A DNA stretch of 64,000 nucleotides from Frankia umida (GTDB lineage: Bacteria; Actinomycetota; Actinomycetes; Frankiales; Frankiaceae). Location of the stretch: contig NZ_JALKFT010000009.1 in NCBI RefSeq assembly GCF_023242945.1, forward strand, positions 150,763 to 214,762, given 5' to 3'. This document shows, in pieces, positions 1 to 7,130 of the stretch. The notes beneath the pieces are model-generated. The model was not told where the DNA came from, made no database searches, and saw nothing but the letters and a program-made list of their open reading frames with translations. The position numbers and the translations under genes are program-made. Every line of letters starts with the position of its first letter. Position 1 is the stretch's first letter.

Positions 1-1146
1 ACCGTCCCCGGCTGTCCCGCCTGGCGTGACGGCAAGCGGTACATGTGGCTCACCGCCACCGTCGTCCCGCTGACGGCCATCGTCGGCTACGGGTTGTGGC
101 ACCGCACCGGTGTCGGGTTGCACTGGTGGATCACCCCGCTGTTCGTGTTCGGCCTGGTCCCGCTGCTCGATCTCACGTCGCCGCCGGACGCGGTCAATCC
201 GCCGGAGGCCGTGCGGGCACAGCTCGAGGCGGACCGGTACTACCGGCGCTGCACCTATCTGTACCTGCCGCTGGCCGGGATCGCGCTGGTTCTGGGCGCC
301 GCCGCCTGGGGGCAGGGGCACCTGTCGGTGCTGGCGCGGGTCGGTGCGGTGCTCTCCGTCGGCAGCGTCACCGGGGTGGGCATCACCACCGCCCACGAAC
401 TGGGCCACCGGCGGAGCCGGCTCGAGCGGGTCCTGGCCCGGCTGATGCTGTCCGCCACCGGCTACGGCCATTTCCTCGTCGAACACAACCGTGGGCATCA
501 CCGGCGGGTCGCGACGCCGCGGGATCCGGCCAGCGCTCGCCTCGGTGAGGGCTTCTGGCGGTTCTGGCCGCGGACGGTGTTCGGGGGGCTGCGGTCGGCC
601 TGGGTGCTGGAGGCCGACCGGCTGCGCCAGCGTGGCCGGCGGGTCTGGTCGCCGCGCAACGAGGTGCTGCGCGGCTGGCTGCTCACCGCGACGCTGTACG
701 GCACCCTGAGCGCGATCTTCGGCGTCGAGGTGCTGGGTTTCCTGGTCGCCCAGGCCCTCGTCGGGGTGACCCTGCTCGAAGGGGTCAACTACATCGAGCA
801 CTACGGTCTCGCCCGGGCCCGTCTGCCGGGCGGACGATACGAACCGGTCACCCCCCGGCACAGCTGGAACAGCGACGCGGTGGTCAGCAACCTGGCTCTC
901 TACCAGCTGCAACGACACAGTGATCATCATGCGCATCCGACCCGGCGTTACCAGGCGCTGCGTTCGTTCCCCGAGTCGCCGCAGCTGCCCGCGGGCTACG
1001 CCACCCTGCTGGTGGCCGCCTGGCTGCCACCACTGTGGTTCCACCTGATGGACGACCGGGTCCTCGCCCACTACGGCGGCGACCTGACCCTGGCCCACGT
1101 CCAACCGTCCCGCGCGCGGGCCCTCGCCGACCGTTACCGGGCCTGA
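1..1146 (+). CDS. alkB: Alkane 1-monooxygenase (AlkB-like), 5' truncated by window
   Basis: Membrane non-haem di-iron hydroxylase that oxidises the terminal carbon of medium/long-chain alkanes or fatty acyl chains, using electrons from rubredoxin or ferredoxin. The frame is open from base 1 with no start, and the first residues (…RDGKRYMWL) match the usual AlkB N-terminal region, so the true start lies left of the window; the ATG at 43 is probably internal. All three histidine boxes are visible: HELGH at about 394, HNRGHH followed by RVATPRDPASAR at about 484-540, and QRHSDHHAHP at about 909-940. Several hydrophobic helices surround them, as in the family. No rubredoxin gene follows; the 3' end instead overlaps a convergent gene by 13 nt. 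A fatty-acid desaturase is a less likely alternative because the HNRGHH and QRHSDHH boxes are AlkB-type. Confidence 0.9.
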   Translation, partial: TVPGCPAWRDGKRYMWLTATVVPLTAIVGYGLWHRTGVGLHWWITPLFVFGLVPLLDLTSPPDAVNPPEAVRAQLEADRYYRRCTYLYLPLAGIALVLGAAAWGQGHLSVLARVGAVLSVGSVTGVGITTAHELGHRRSRLERVLARLMLSATGYGHFLVEHNRGHHRRVATPRDPASARLGEGFWRFWPRTVFGGLRSAWVLEADRLRQRGRRVWSPRNEVLRGWLLTATLYGTLSAIFGVEVLGFLVAQALVGVTLLEGVNYIEHYGLARARLPGGRYEPVTPRHSWNSDAVVSNLALYQLQRHSDHHAHPTRRYQALRSFPESPQLPAGYATLLVAAWLPPLWFHLMDDRVLAHYGGDLTLAHVQPSRARALADRYRA

Positions 1147-1772
1147 GCGTCCTTCGGGCCGTCCGAACCGCTGGACGGCTTGGGTTGCCCGGGTGAGGAC
1201 GCCGCCTGAGCGGCCGGGGGAGGTGTCGGGGCGGGGCCGAGCAGCCGGTGGAACAGGTCACGCAGCCGCAGCAGCGCCTGCCGCAGTTTCTCGGTGTCGG
1301 CGCCGGCCTGGGCGTCGGTGTGCGCCTGGCGGTAGGCCTGCGCCAGTTCGGGATGGTCCACGCCGAGGAGTTCGGCGCGCTCGCGGACATCGCCCTGCGG
1401 GTAGCCGCGGGCCCGCATCACCTCGCTGACCAGCTCGTCGGCCTGGCGGGTGATCCCGCCCGGGTCGTCCACGAAGCGGCTTTGGAGCCCCTGCCAGCGG
1501 CGGACGAAGGCGGTCCGCTCCGCCTCGGTGAGGGCGACCAGGGTGAGGGTGTCACGCCGTTCGGCGACGGCCAGCAGATGGCGATGCGCCGCGCGACGGC
1601 TGCCCAGTTCGGCGACCGCCCGGTCGTACTCCGGGCCGAACCGGCGGCGCAGTGCGACCCGTCCACCGCCACGGCGGTCGACCAGTGCGGCCGTGACGAT
1701 CAGCGCCACGGCCACGGTCACCAGCAGGACCCAGCCCGCGACGGGCACGCTCGACCACCTCCGCCGCTCCAC
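1134..1772 (-). CDS. Single-pass membrane protein of unknown function
   Basis: A 212-aa protein with no recognised enzyme motif. After a short basic N-terminus there is one transmembrane segment (about residues 9-30), then a charged, probably helical region (about 35-165) rich in Arg, Glu and Leu, and a Pro/Ala/Ser-rich C-terminal tail, so it is probably a membrane-anchored protein. The start is a GTG at 1772 with only a weak upstream purine stretch. It lies 89 nt downstream of the acyltransferase gene on the same strand and may be co-transcribed with it. Its last 13 nt overlap the convergent alkB gene. I cannot assign a function. Confidence 0.6.
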   Translation of the reverse strand: MERRRWSSVPVAGWVLLVTVAVALIVTAALVDRRGGGRVALRRRFGPEYDRAVAELGSRRAAHRHLLAVAERRDTLTLVALTEAERTAFVRRWQGLQSRFVDDPGGITRQADELVSEVMRARGYPQGDVRERAELLGVDHPELAQAYRQAHTDAQAGADTEKLRQALLRLRDLFHRLLGPAPTPPPAAQAASSPGQPKPSSGSDGPKDAQAR

Positions 1773-1861
1773 CTCGCAAGGCGATCACCGTGGCGGACGA
1801 TACCGGCGGGCGACGGCGCCGAAGCGCCAGGCCGCCACCAGTGGGCGGCTGGTGCGACCGC

Positions 1862-2590
1862 TCAGCCGGCGTCGTCGGCGGGCTCGACCGGCGGCGGCGC
1901 CGATCCGCCCAGGTGCGCGGGCAGCCACCAGTCCGGCTCGCCCGCGCCGGGACGTGGGTAGCCCCGCTGGGCGGTGTCGAGCAGGTTCGTCATGACCTTG
2001 TGCAGCAGGTCTGTTCCGGCCTGCCGGTCGGCGAGCTCCGCAGCGGGCACCGGCTCACCCACGGTGATCGTGATGGGCGTGCCGATCGCCTCCCGCGGGC
2101 GCAACGGCCGGCCCTTGGTCAGGACGCGCTGACTACCCCAGATCACCATCGGGATGACCGGCACCCCCGCGCTCGCGGCCATCCGGGCCGCGCCCGACTT
2201 GAACGGGGCAAGGCAGAAACTCGGGCTGATCGTCGCCTCGGGGAAGACACCCACCAGCTCACCGGCCCGCAGCGCCTGCAACGCCTCCCGCAGCGACCCC
2301 GCCCCCGCCTTGCGGTCGACCGGGATGTGATGCATCCCCCGCATCAGCGGGCCACCGATCCGGTGATCGAACACGGCCTTCTTCGCCATGAACCGCACCG
2401 GCCGGCGTCCCGCCGCCCAGAACGGCAGGCCGGCGAGGGCGAAGTCGAGATAGGACACGTGGTTCATCAGCACGATCGCACCGCCGGACGCCGGGACGTG
2501 CTCGACACCCTGTATGTCGATCCGCAGGCGCAGGCCCGCGAACAGGCCCTTCGCCACGCCGACGACCGGCCGGTAGACGTATTCCGCCAC
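1862..2590 (-). CDS. 1-acyl-sn-glycerol-3-phosphate acyltransferase family protein (PlsC-like)
   Basis: Transfers an acyl chain to a lysophosphatidate-type acceptor in phospholipid synthesis at the inner membrane face. Acyltransferase hallmarks are present: the HX4D box NHVSYLD (His44, Asp49), a downstream block with FPEATIS in place of the more usual FPEGTRS, and the VPVIPMVIW segment. At 242 aa it has the normal length for the family. The frame stays open upstream to 2860, but the GTG at 2590 is chosen because AAGGAGA lies 9 nt before it and the homologous domain starts there. The first helix is short and amphipathic rather than a full membrane span. It points away from the M50 peptidase gene, so the 227-bp gap between them probably holds both promoters. 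Confidence 0.85.
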   Translation of the reverse strand: MAEYVYRPVVGVAKGLFAGLRLRIDIQGVEHVPASGGAIVLMNHVSYLDFALAGLPFWAAGRRPVRFMAKKAVFDHRIGGPLMRGMHHIPVDRKAGAGSLREALQALRAGELVGVFPEATISPSFCLAPFKSGAARMAASAGVPVIPMVIWGSQRVLTKGRPLRPREAIGTPITITVGEPVPAAELADRQAGTDLLHKVMTNLLDTAQRGYPRPGAGEPDWWLPAHLGGSAPPPVEPADDAG

Positions 2591-2817
2591 GGACGGGTCT
2601 CTCCTTGGGTAGTCCCTGCCAGGTTTCGCCCCCCGGGCTGCGCTGCCCGCCTGCGACCCTACCGTCGTGTCCGGTCGTGGCCAGCGCGGGGAGCCAGACC
2701 GCCGCGGCCCCACCCCGGCACCGACGCGGGGCCCCCGTACCCACCGGACGATCCACCAGAGATGATGGCCTTTCGCCGGCTGTTGTGTCGTCGTTCGGGT
2801 CGGAGGGGGCGAACTGG

Positions 2818-3519
2818 ATGGAGATCCTTCGGCGCAGCTTCGAGGCGCAGCCGAATCCACCCGGCTGGGTGCTGGTCCTGGCCGCCGTCCTCGCGGCGCT
2901 GACGGTGCTGAGCAACCGGCTGTGGCCGGTCGCCCGGCATGTCATCACGATCGCCCACGAAGGCGGGCACGCGCTGGTGGCGGTGCTCAGCGGTCGTCGC
3001 CTCGCCGGGGTACGGCTGCATTCCGACACCTCCGGCGTCACGGTCTCCTCCGGGCGGCCGACCGGGCCCGGGGTCATCGCGACGGTGGCCGCGGGTTATC
3101 CCGCGCCGTCCCTGATCGGGCTGGGCGCGGTCGGACTGTTGGCGGCCGGCCGGTCGAGCCTGGTGCTGCAGCTGTGCGTCGCGCTGCTGCTGACGATGCT
3201 GGTGGTGATCCGCAACGGGTTCGGCGTGCTGTCGCTGGTGGTCAGCACGGCGGTGATCCTGGTGATCTCCTGGTTCGCGCCGGCGACGGCCCGCGCCGGC
3301 TTCGCCACCTACATCGCCTGTTTCCTGCTGCTCGGGGCGTTGCGTCCGCTGGTCGAACTGCAGCGCCAGCGTCGGCGTCGGCGGGCACCCGACTCCGACC
3401 CCGACCAGTTGGCCCGCCTGACCAGGCTGCCCGGAGCCTTCTGGGTCGTTCTGTTCGGCCTGTGCGGGCTGGCCTGCGCCGCCGGGGGAGCCACGCTGCT
3501 GTTCGACTGGCCGTCCTGA
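2818..3519 (+). CDS. M50B-like (site-2-protease type) membrane metallopeptidase
   Basis: A 233-aa polytopic membrane protein. A zinc-binding HEGGH motif (…TIAHEGGHALVAVLSG) lies near residue 46, inside or next to a transmembrane helix, as in the M50B-like peptidase family of actinobacteria. About five or six further hydrophobic segments follow, with a basic cytoplasmic loop (QRQRRRRR) near residue 185. The family is thought to cleave membrane proteins within or near the bilayer, but no substrate can be inferred here. The ATG at 2818 is preferred over upstream in-frame starts because a GGAGGGGG stretch sits just ahead of it and the first membrane helix then falls at the expected place. It is monocistronic in appearance, with SRAP 60 bp downstream. 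Confidence 0.75.
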   Translation: MEILRRSFEAQPNPPGWVLVLAAVLAALTVLSNRLWPVARHVITIAHEGGHALVAVLSGRRLAGVRLHSDTSGVTVSSGRPTGPGVIATVAAGYPAPSLIGLGAVGLLAAGRSSLVLQLCVALLLTMLVVIRNGFGVLSLVVSTAVILVISWFAPATARAGFATYIACFLLLGALRPLVELQRQRRRRRAPDSDPDQLARLTRLPGAFWVVLFGLCGLACAAGGATLLFDWPS

Positions 3520-3579
3520 GCGGACGGTGCGGGGCCGGCGGGCTGGAACTGTCACAGGTGCCTGGGAGACTCGGACAGC

Positions 3580-4449
3580 ATGTGCGGTCGTTATACGCAG
3601 AAGCTGAAGTCCGACGATCTGGTCGCGGCGATGTCCGCGCGCGACGAGACCGGCGGAGCCATTCGGGAGAACACGAACGTCGCGCCCACCTCCACGATGC
3701 CGATCGTCGTCGCCGAGCAGCCCTCCGACACCGGAGCTGACACCGACACCGACACCGGAGCTGACACCGACGCCGACACCGGAGCTGACACCGACGCCGG
3801 AGCCGACGCCGCTGCGGTCGGTGAGCGGGTGCTGCGGCTGGCCACCTGGGGGCTGGTCCCGTCCTGGGCGAAGGACCGTTCGATCGGTGCCCGGATGATC
3901 AATGCCCGCGCGGAGACGGTGGCCGTCAAACCCGCGTTCCGCTCGGCGTACGCCGCCCGGCGCTGCCTGGTGCCCGCCACCGGCTTCTACGAGTGGTTCC
4001 GGCCAGGTGGGGGAGCCCGCCGGGGTCAGCCGTTCTACATGTACCCGGCCGGCCATCCGGCCACCGGCGACATCCTCGCCTTCGCCGGGCTCTACGAGGT
4101 GTGGCGCAAGGGTGACGAACCCCTGGCGACGTTCACGATCCTGACCACCACCGCGGCCGAGGGGCTTTCGTTCCTGCACGACCGGTCCCCGGTGATCCTG
4201 CCCGTCGCCGCCTGGGATCGCTGGATCGACCCGGCCACCGACCCGGCGGACCTCACCGCGCTGCTGCGTCCCGCGCCGGCCGGCGTGCTGCTCGCGCATC
4301 CCGTCGGTACGGCGGTCGGCAACGTGCGCAACAAGGGCGCCGAACTGACCGACCAGGTGGAACTCGACGAGGCCGTCACCGAGGCGATCGAGGAGTCCGG
4401 CGGCCCCCGCGCCACAGCGCTGTCGGCCGGTGTCGTGATCGGAGGCTGA
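3580..4449 (+). CDS. SOS response-associated peptidase (SRAP/YedK/HMCES family)
   Basis: HMCES/YedK-type protein that crosslinks to abasic sites in single-stranded DNA and so shields them during replication. The protein begins MCGRYT, giving the invariant Cys2 that becomes the nucleophile after Met removal. Further conserved blocks are NVAPT, WGLVPSWAKD, NARAETV, FYEWF and HDRSPVIL (catalytic His). At 289 aa it is longer than the usual 220-240 aa because of an acidic insertion of three 8-residue Asp/Thr/Gly/Ala repeats (about residues 50-73) before the WGLVPSW block. It sits upstream of a strong hairpin shared with the convergent ferredoxin gene. No clear LexA box was seen in the 60 bp upstream. 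Confidence 0.92.
   Translation: MCGRYTQKLKSDDLVAAMSARDETGGAIRENTNVAPTSTMPIVVAEQPSDTGADTDTDTGADTDADTGADTDAGADAAAVGERVLRLATWGLVPSWAKDRSIGARMINARAETVAVKPAFRSAYAARRCLVPATGFYEWFRPGGGARRGQPFYMYPAGHPATGDILAFAGLYEVWRKGDEPLATFTILTTTAAEGLSFLHDRSPVILPVAAWDRWIDPATDPADLTALLRPAPAGVLLAHPVGTAVGNVRNKGAELTDQVELDEAVTEAIEESGGPRATALSAGVVIGG
3727..3798 (+). repeat. 24-bp tandem repeat x3 inside the SRAP gene
   Basis: Three nearly identical 24-bp units, each encoding DTGADTDT or DTGADTDA, in frame within the SRAP coding sequence. A partial fourth unit follows. The repeats add a disordered acidic loop between conserved core blocks, so they probably do not touch the active site. Confidence 0.9.
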
Positions 4450-4539
4450 TCGCTGTTCCGTCGGCGGACCGGTCCGCTCCGGCCTGGTTTGTCCGCTGTC
4501 TTCTCGCTTCGCCTGCTCCGGTGGCGAGGCGGGTGGACG

Positions 4540-4587
4540 CGAAGGGCGGTACTCGCCCGAAGCGGTTCGGGCGAGTACCGCCCTTCG
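4540..4587. terminator. Long perfect hairpin between convergent genes
   Basis: A 22-bp perfect inverted repeat (arms 4540-4561 and 4566-4587) with a 4-base loop (GCGG) lies between the SRAP gene (+) and the ferredoxin gene (-). There is no U-tract, which is common for actinobacterial terminators. The position between two converging genes supports bidirectional termination. Confidence 0.75.
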
Positions 4588-4618
4588 TCACACCACAGGC
4601 GTCACGATCGCTGGGCGG

Positions 4619-4813
4619 TCAGCTTGCGGAGATGCTGATGGCCTCGGTCGGGCAGCACTCGACCGCCTCCTGAAGGTCGTCCGCCCGCGAGTCGTCCGGC
4701 TCCTCGTTCAGCAGGTAAAGGTAGCCATCATCGCGGATCTCGAAGATGTCCGGCACGAGCCGGACACACGTGCCGCTGCTTGCACAGCGGTCGAAATCGA
4801 CGTTCACGCGCAT
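4619..4813 (-). CDS. [3Fe-4S] ferredoxin (P450-type)
   Basis: A 64-aa ferredoxin, the normal size for the small actinobacterial electron carriers that feed cytochromes P450. The cluster-binding pattern is Cys10-x2-Ser-x2-Cys16 … Cys54-Pro: the usual second cysteine is replaced by Ser13, which predicts a [3Fe-4S] rather than [4Fe-4S] cluster. Acidic residues around the cluster and the final CPTEAI block agree with the family. The ATG at 4813 has GGGAGG 7 nt upstream. No P450 or ferredoxin reductase gene is visible within the window, so its partner is unknown; AlkB about 3.5 kb away is a conceivable but unsupported electron acceptor. Confidence 0.9.
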   Translation of the reverse strand: MRVNVDFDRCASSGTCVRLVPDIFEIRDDGYLYLLNEEPDDSRADDLQEAVECCPTEAISISAS

Positions 4814-4938
4814 CGGCGAACCTCCCGTACTGCTTCCAGAATGTCGTGGTCGTGTGGACCATACCGCTGAGGTGCGCCACGCAACAGCGACGTGCCTGCT
4901 CTGGACTCGGCAGCCGGACGGCGGCTTCGCCGCGCAGG

Positions 4939-5502
4939 TCAGGAGCTCTTGATCGCCGAGATGTCCAGCTCGATCTTGATCTTGTCGCTGAGCAGGACGC
5001 CACCGGTCTCCAGGGCCGCGTTGAAGGAGATACCGAACTCCTTGCGACTGATCGACGTGGTCGCGGTGAAGCCCGCGCGGGTGTTGCCGAACGGGTCCCT
5101 GGAGCTGCCCTCGAACGTCACGGCGAGGTCGACCGAGCTGGTGACGCCGTGGATCGTGAGCTGGCCGGTCAGGACGTACTCGTCGTCGCCCTTGCCAGCG
5201 GTCGCGCCGGTGCTGACGAAGGTGATCGTCGGGTAGGTGGCCACGTCGAGCAGATCCGCCGACTTCACGTGACCGTCCCGGTCCGGCACGCCGGTGTCGA
5301 ACGAGGCGGTCTGGATCGTCACGGACGCGCTGGAGGCGGTCGGGTTGACCGCGTCGAGCTGCAGGATGCCCTCGACCTCCTTGAACTGCCCGCGCACGGT
5401 GGTGACCATCGCATGGCGGGCGGAGAACCCGATGCGGGTGTGGGCCGGGTCGAGCGTCCAGGTGCCGGTCAGGTCGATCACGGTGGGAGCTGGGGCGGTC
5501 AT
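4939..5502 (-). CDS. YceI family protein
   Basis: A 187-aa YceI-type protein, a lipocalin-like beta barrel that binds isoprenoid or other amphiphilic lipids in this family. Family features are the N-terminal block WTLDPAHTRIGFSARHAMVTTVRGQF, here within residues 15-40, the segment TGQLTIHGVTSSVDL, and the end block SRKEFGISF…LLSDKIKIELDI. There is no signal peptide, so a cytoplasmic location is likely, unlike E. coli YceI. AGGAGG stands 5 nt before the ATG. It is read toward the ferredoxin gene with a gap of 125 bp. An inverted repeat about 90 bp upstream may be its operator. Confidence 0.9.
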   Translation of the reverse strand: MTAPAPTVIDLTGTWTLDPAHTRIGFSARHAMVTTVRGQFKEVEGILQLDAVNPTASSASVTIQTASFDTGVPDRDGHVKSADLLDVATYPTITFVSTGATAGKGDDEYVLTGQLTIHGVTSSVDLAVTFEGSSRDPFGNTRAGFTATTSISRKEFGISFNAALETGGVLLSDKIKIELDISAIKSS

Positions 5503-5591
5503 CGCGTCCTCCTGGATGTGCCGTCAACGGACTGACCTTCCGCAGGTGGGTCGGTCACCGTGATCTGGCGGTCGCTGTGGGCCAAATTTGA

Positions 5592-5603
5592 TTGCGTATG
5601 CAA
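5592..5603. promoter_or_regulatory. Possible operator upstream of the yceI-like gene
   Basis: TTGC-N4-GCAA inverted repeat (TTGCGTATGCAA) in a locally AT-richer patch, about 90 bp upstream of the YceI start and in front of comEA on the other strand. The symmetry and size resemble operators of MarR-type regulators. On the minus strand a TTGACC (about 5619-5614) lies close by and could be a -35 element. No regulator gene is adjacent, so this is a pattern-based suggestion. Confidence 0.35.
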
Positions 5604-5758
5604 CTTATAGCCTGGGTCAACGCGTGTTCCCGGCGCATATTCCGTCGGGCGGATGAACACCGCAAGACAAGAGGTACGGCCTGTGGACGACGTTGGACCG
5701 TCCACAGATCGAGGTCGGGGACTGCCGGCCGGGCGCCGTGCGATCTACGGTTTCGCCC

Positions 5759-7126
5759 ATGGTCACCACCACCCCTGGCCCCGGGTGCCCAGCCGCTGCT
5801 CGCCCCCCGGCCCGGTCCGGGCCCAGGCCCCAGTCCGTAGCCGCCCGGGCTGCGCCCACCGCGCCGGTGCCCCCGGCCGCTCCGCTCCCGCCTGATCCGC
5901 GTCCGCTCGGTCCGCCTCCGCCTCCGCCCGGTCCGCGTCCGCCTGATCCCTTTCCGCCGCCGCCCGCCGTATCCGTGCCGTCCGCCGCTGCGACGCTGCC
6001 TCCCACGCCGGTCCCACCGCCCCCTGAGCCCGGGGCGTTCGTGCCCACGTGCCGGGTGCGGGCGGGCAGGTTCGCCGGCGAGCCGGAGCGGGACGCCTGG
6101 GCGGGCGATGATCTGCTTCTTGACTGGTCCACCGACTGGGACGAGGCCGAGGCCGAGGGCGCGTCCGGCGCCGGACGGCGGCCCCCCGCGTTCGGGGGAC
6201 AGCGTCCACGGGGCCGAGGCGACCTGGCCGCCGGCCGCGCTGACCTCGAGGAGGATTTCGATCCCGATGATGTCGGCGATCCGGCTGGTTTCGGCGGTCC
6301 GGCTGACCCCGAGGATCGGCCTGGCGCGGCGTCCGGTGCGCCCCCGGCGGGTCGTGCGCGGCTGATACGGGCTCGGGTCGCCGACCGGCTTCCGCTGGCG
6401 CTGCGCTCGGCGGTGGTGGCACCGGCGGCGAGTGCCGCGCTCGTGCTGGCGCTGGTCGCGCTCGGGGCGGCGGCCGTGGCGACCTGGCTCGCCTGGCAGC
6501 ATCGGCCGGTGCCGGTGAGCGCACCCCCGGCCAGCTCCTCGGCGGTGATCGCGGCCCTCTCGCCCGGAGCCACCGCCCCCGAGAGCTCGACGGACTCGGG
6601 CGGCGCCACCACCGGCGTCGCCGGATCCGCCGCGGCCCGCCCGGCTGGCGGCACCGGCGCGCCGCCCGGTGAGGTGGTGGTCGATGTCGCGGGCCGGGTG
6701 CGCGATCCAGGAGTCGTCCGGCTGCCGGCGGGCTCACGTGTCGTCGACGCGCTCGAGCGGGCCGGCGGGGCGCTGCCCGGCGTCGACACCACCGGCGTCG
6801 CGCTCGCCCGGCTGCTGGTCGACGGCGAGCAGGTGCTGGTGGACGGCCAGCCCGGGCCGCCACCGCAGGCGCCGCCCGCCGGTACCGGCGCTGCCCCCGG
6901 CACCGCGGCGGGGGCAGGCGGCGGTGCCGGGGGCAGCCCGCTGGATCTCAACAGCGCCTCCGCCGAGCAGCTGGACGCGCTGCCCGGGGTCGGTCCGGTG
7001 CTCGCGCAGCGGATCGTGCAGTGGCGGGTCGAACACGGCCACTTCGGCTCACCCCAGCAACTGGGGGAGGTCACCGGGGTCGGCGACAAGCGACTCGCGG
7101 ATCTGCTTCCCCTGATCAGGGTCTGA
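5759..7126 (+). CDS. comEA: ComEA-family DNA-binding/competence protein
   Basis: Membrane-anchored DNA-binding protein of the competence type. From N to C it has a very Pro/Ala-rich region (about residues 1-90), an acidic/basic region, one transmembrane helix (…AALVLALVALGAAAVATWLAW, about residue 230-255), a SLBB-like domain (VDVAGRVRDPGVVRLPAGSRV…) and a C-terminal helix-hairpin-helix domain (LDLNSASAEQLDALPGVGP…GVGDKRLADL). The long N-terminal extension is typical of actinobacterial ComEA. The start is uncertain: ATG 5759, GTG 5738 and TTG 5693 are all in frame and none has a clear ribosome site. It is followed after 4 nt by comEC, so the two are surely one operon with holA. Confidence 0.85.
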   Translation: MVTTTPGPGCPAAARPPARSGPRPQSVAARAAPTAPVPPAAPLPPDPRPLGPPPPPPGPRPPDPFPPPPAVSVPSAAATLPPTPVPPPPEPGAFVPTCRVRAGRFAGEPERDAWAGDDLLLDWSTDWDEAEAEGASGAGRRPPAFGGQRPRGRGDLAAGRADLEEDFDPDDVGDPAGFGGPADPEDRPGAASGAPPAGRARLIRARVADRLPLALRSAVVAPAASAALVLALVALGAAAVATWLAWQHRPVPVSAPPASSSAVIAALSPGATAPESSTDSGGATTGVAGSAAARPAGGTGAPPGEVVVDVAGRVRDPGVVRLPAGSRVVDALERAGGALPGVDTTGVALARLLVDGEQVLVDGQPGPPPQAPPAGTGAAPGTAAGAGGGAGGSPLDLNSASAEQLDALPGVGPVLAQRIVQWRVEHGHFGSPQQLGEVTGVGDKRLADLLPLIRV

Positions 7127-7130
7127 GCGC

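Noticed and set aside
2659..4299. 546-codon minus-strand frame covering the M50 and SRAP genes
   Set aside because: Spans two clear plus-strand genes and an intergenic gap; contains only low-complexity repeats.
5642..5760. Extending comEA to the TTG at 5693
   Set aside because: The added residues have no family similarity and no ribosome site; ATG 5759 is as good, though the start remains uncertain.
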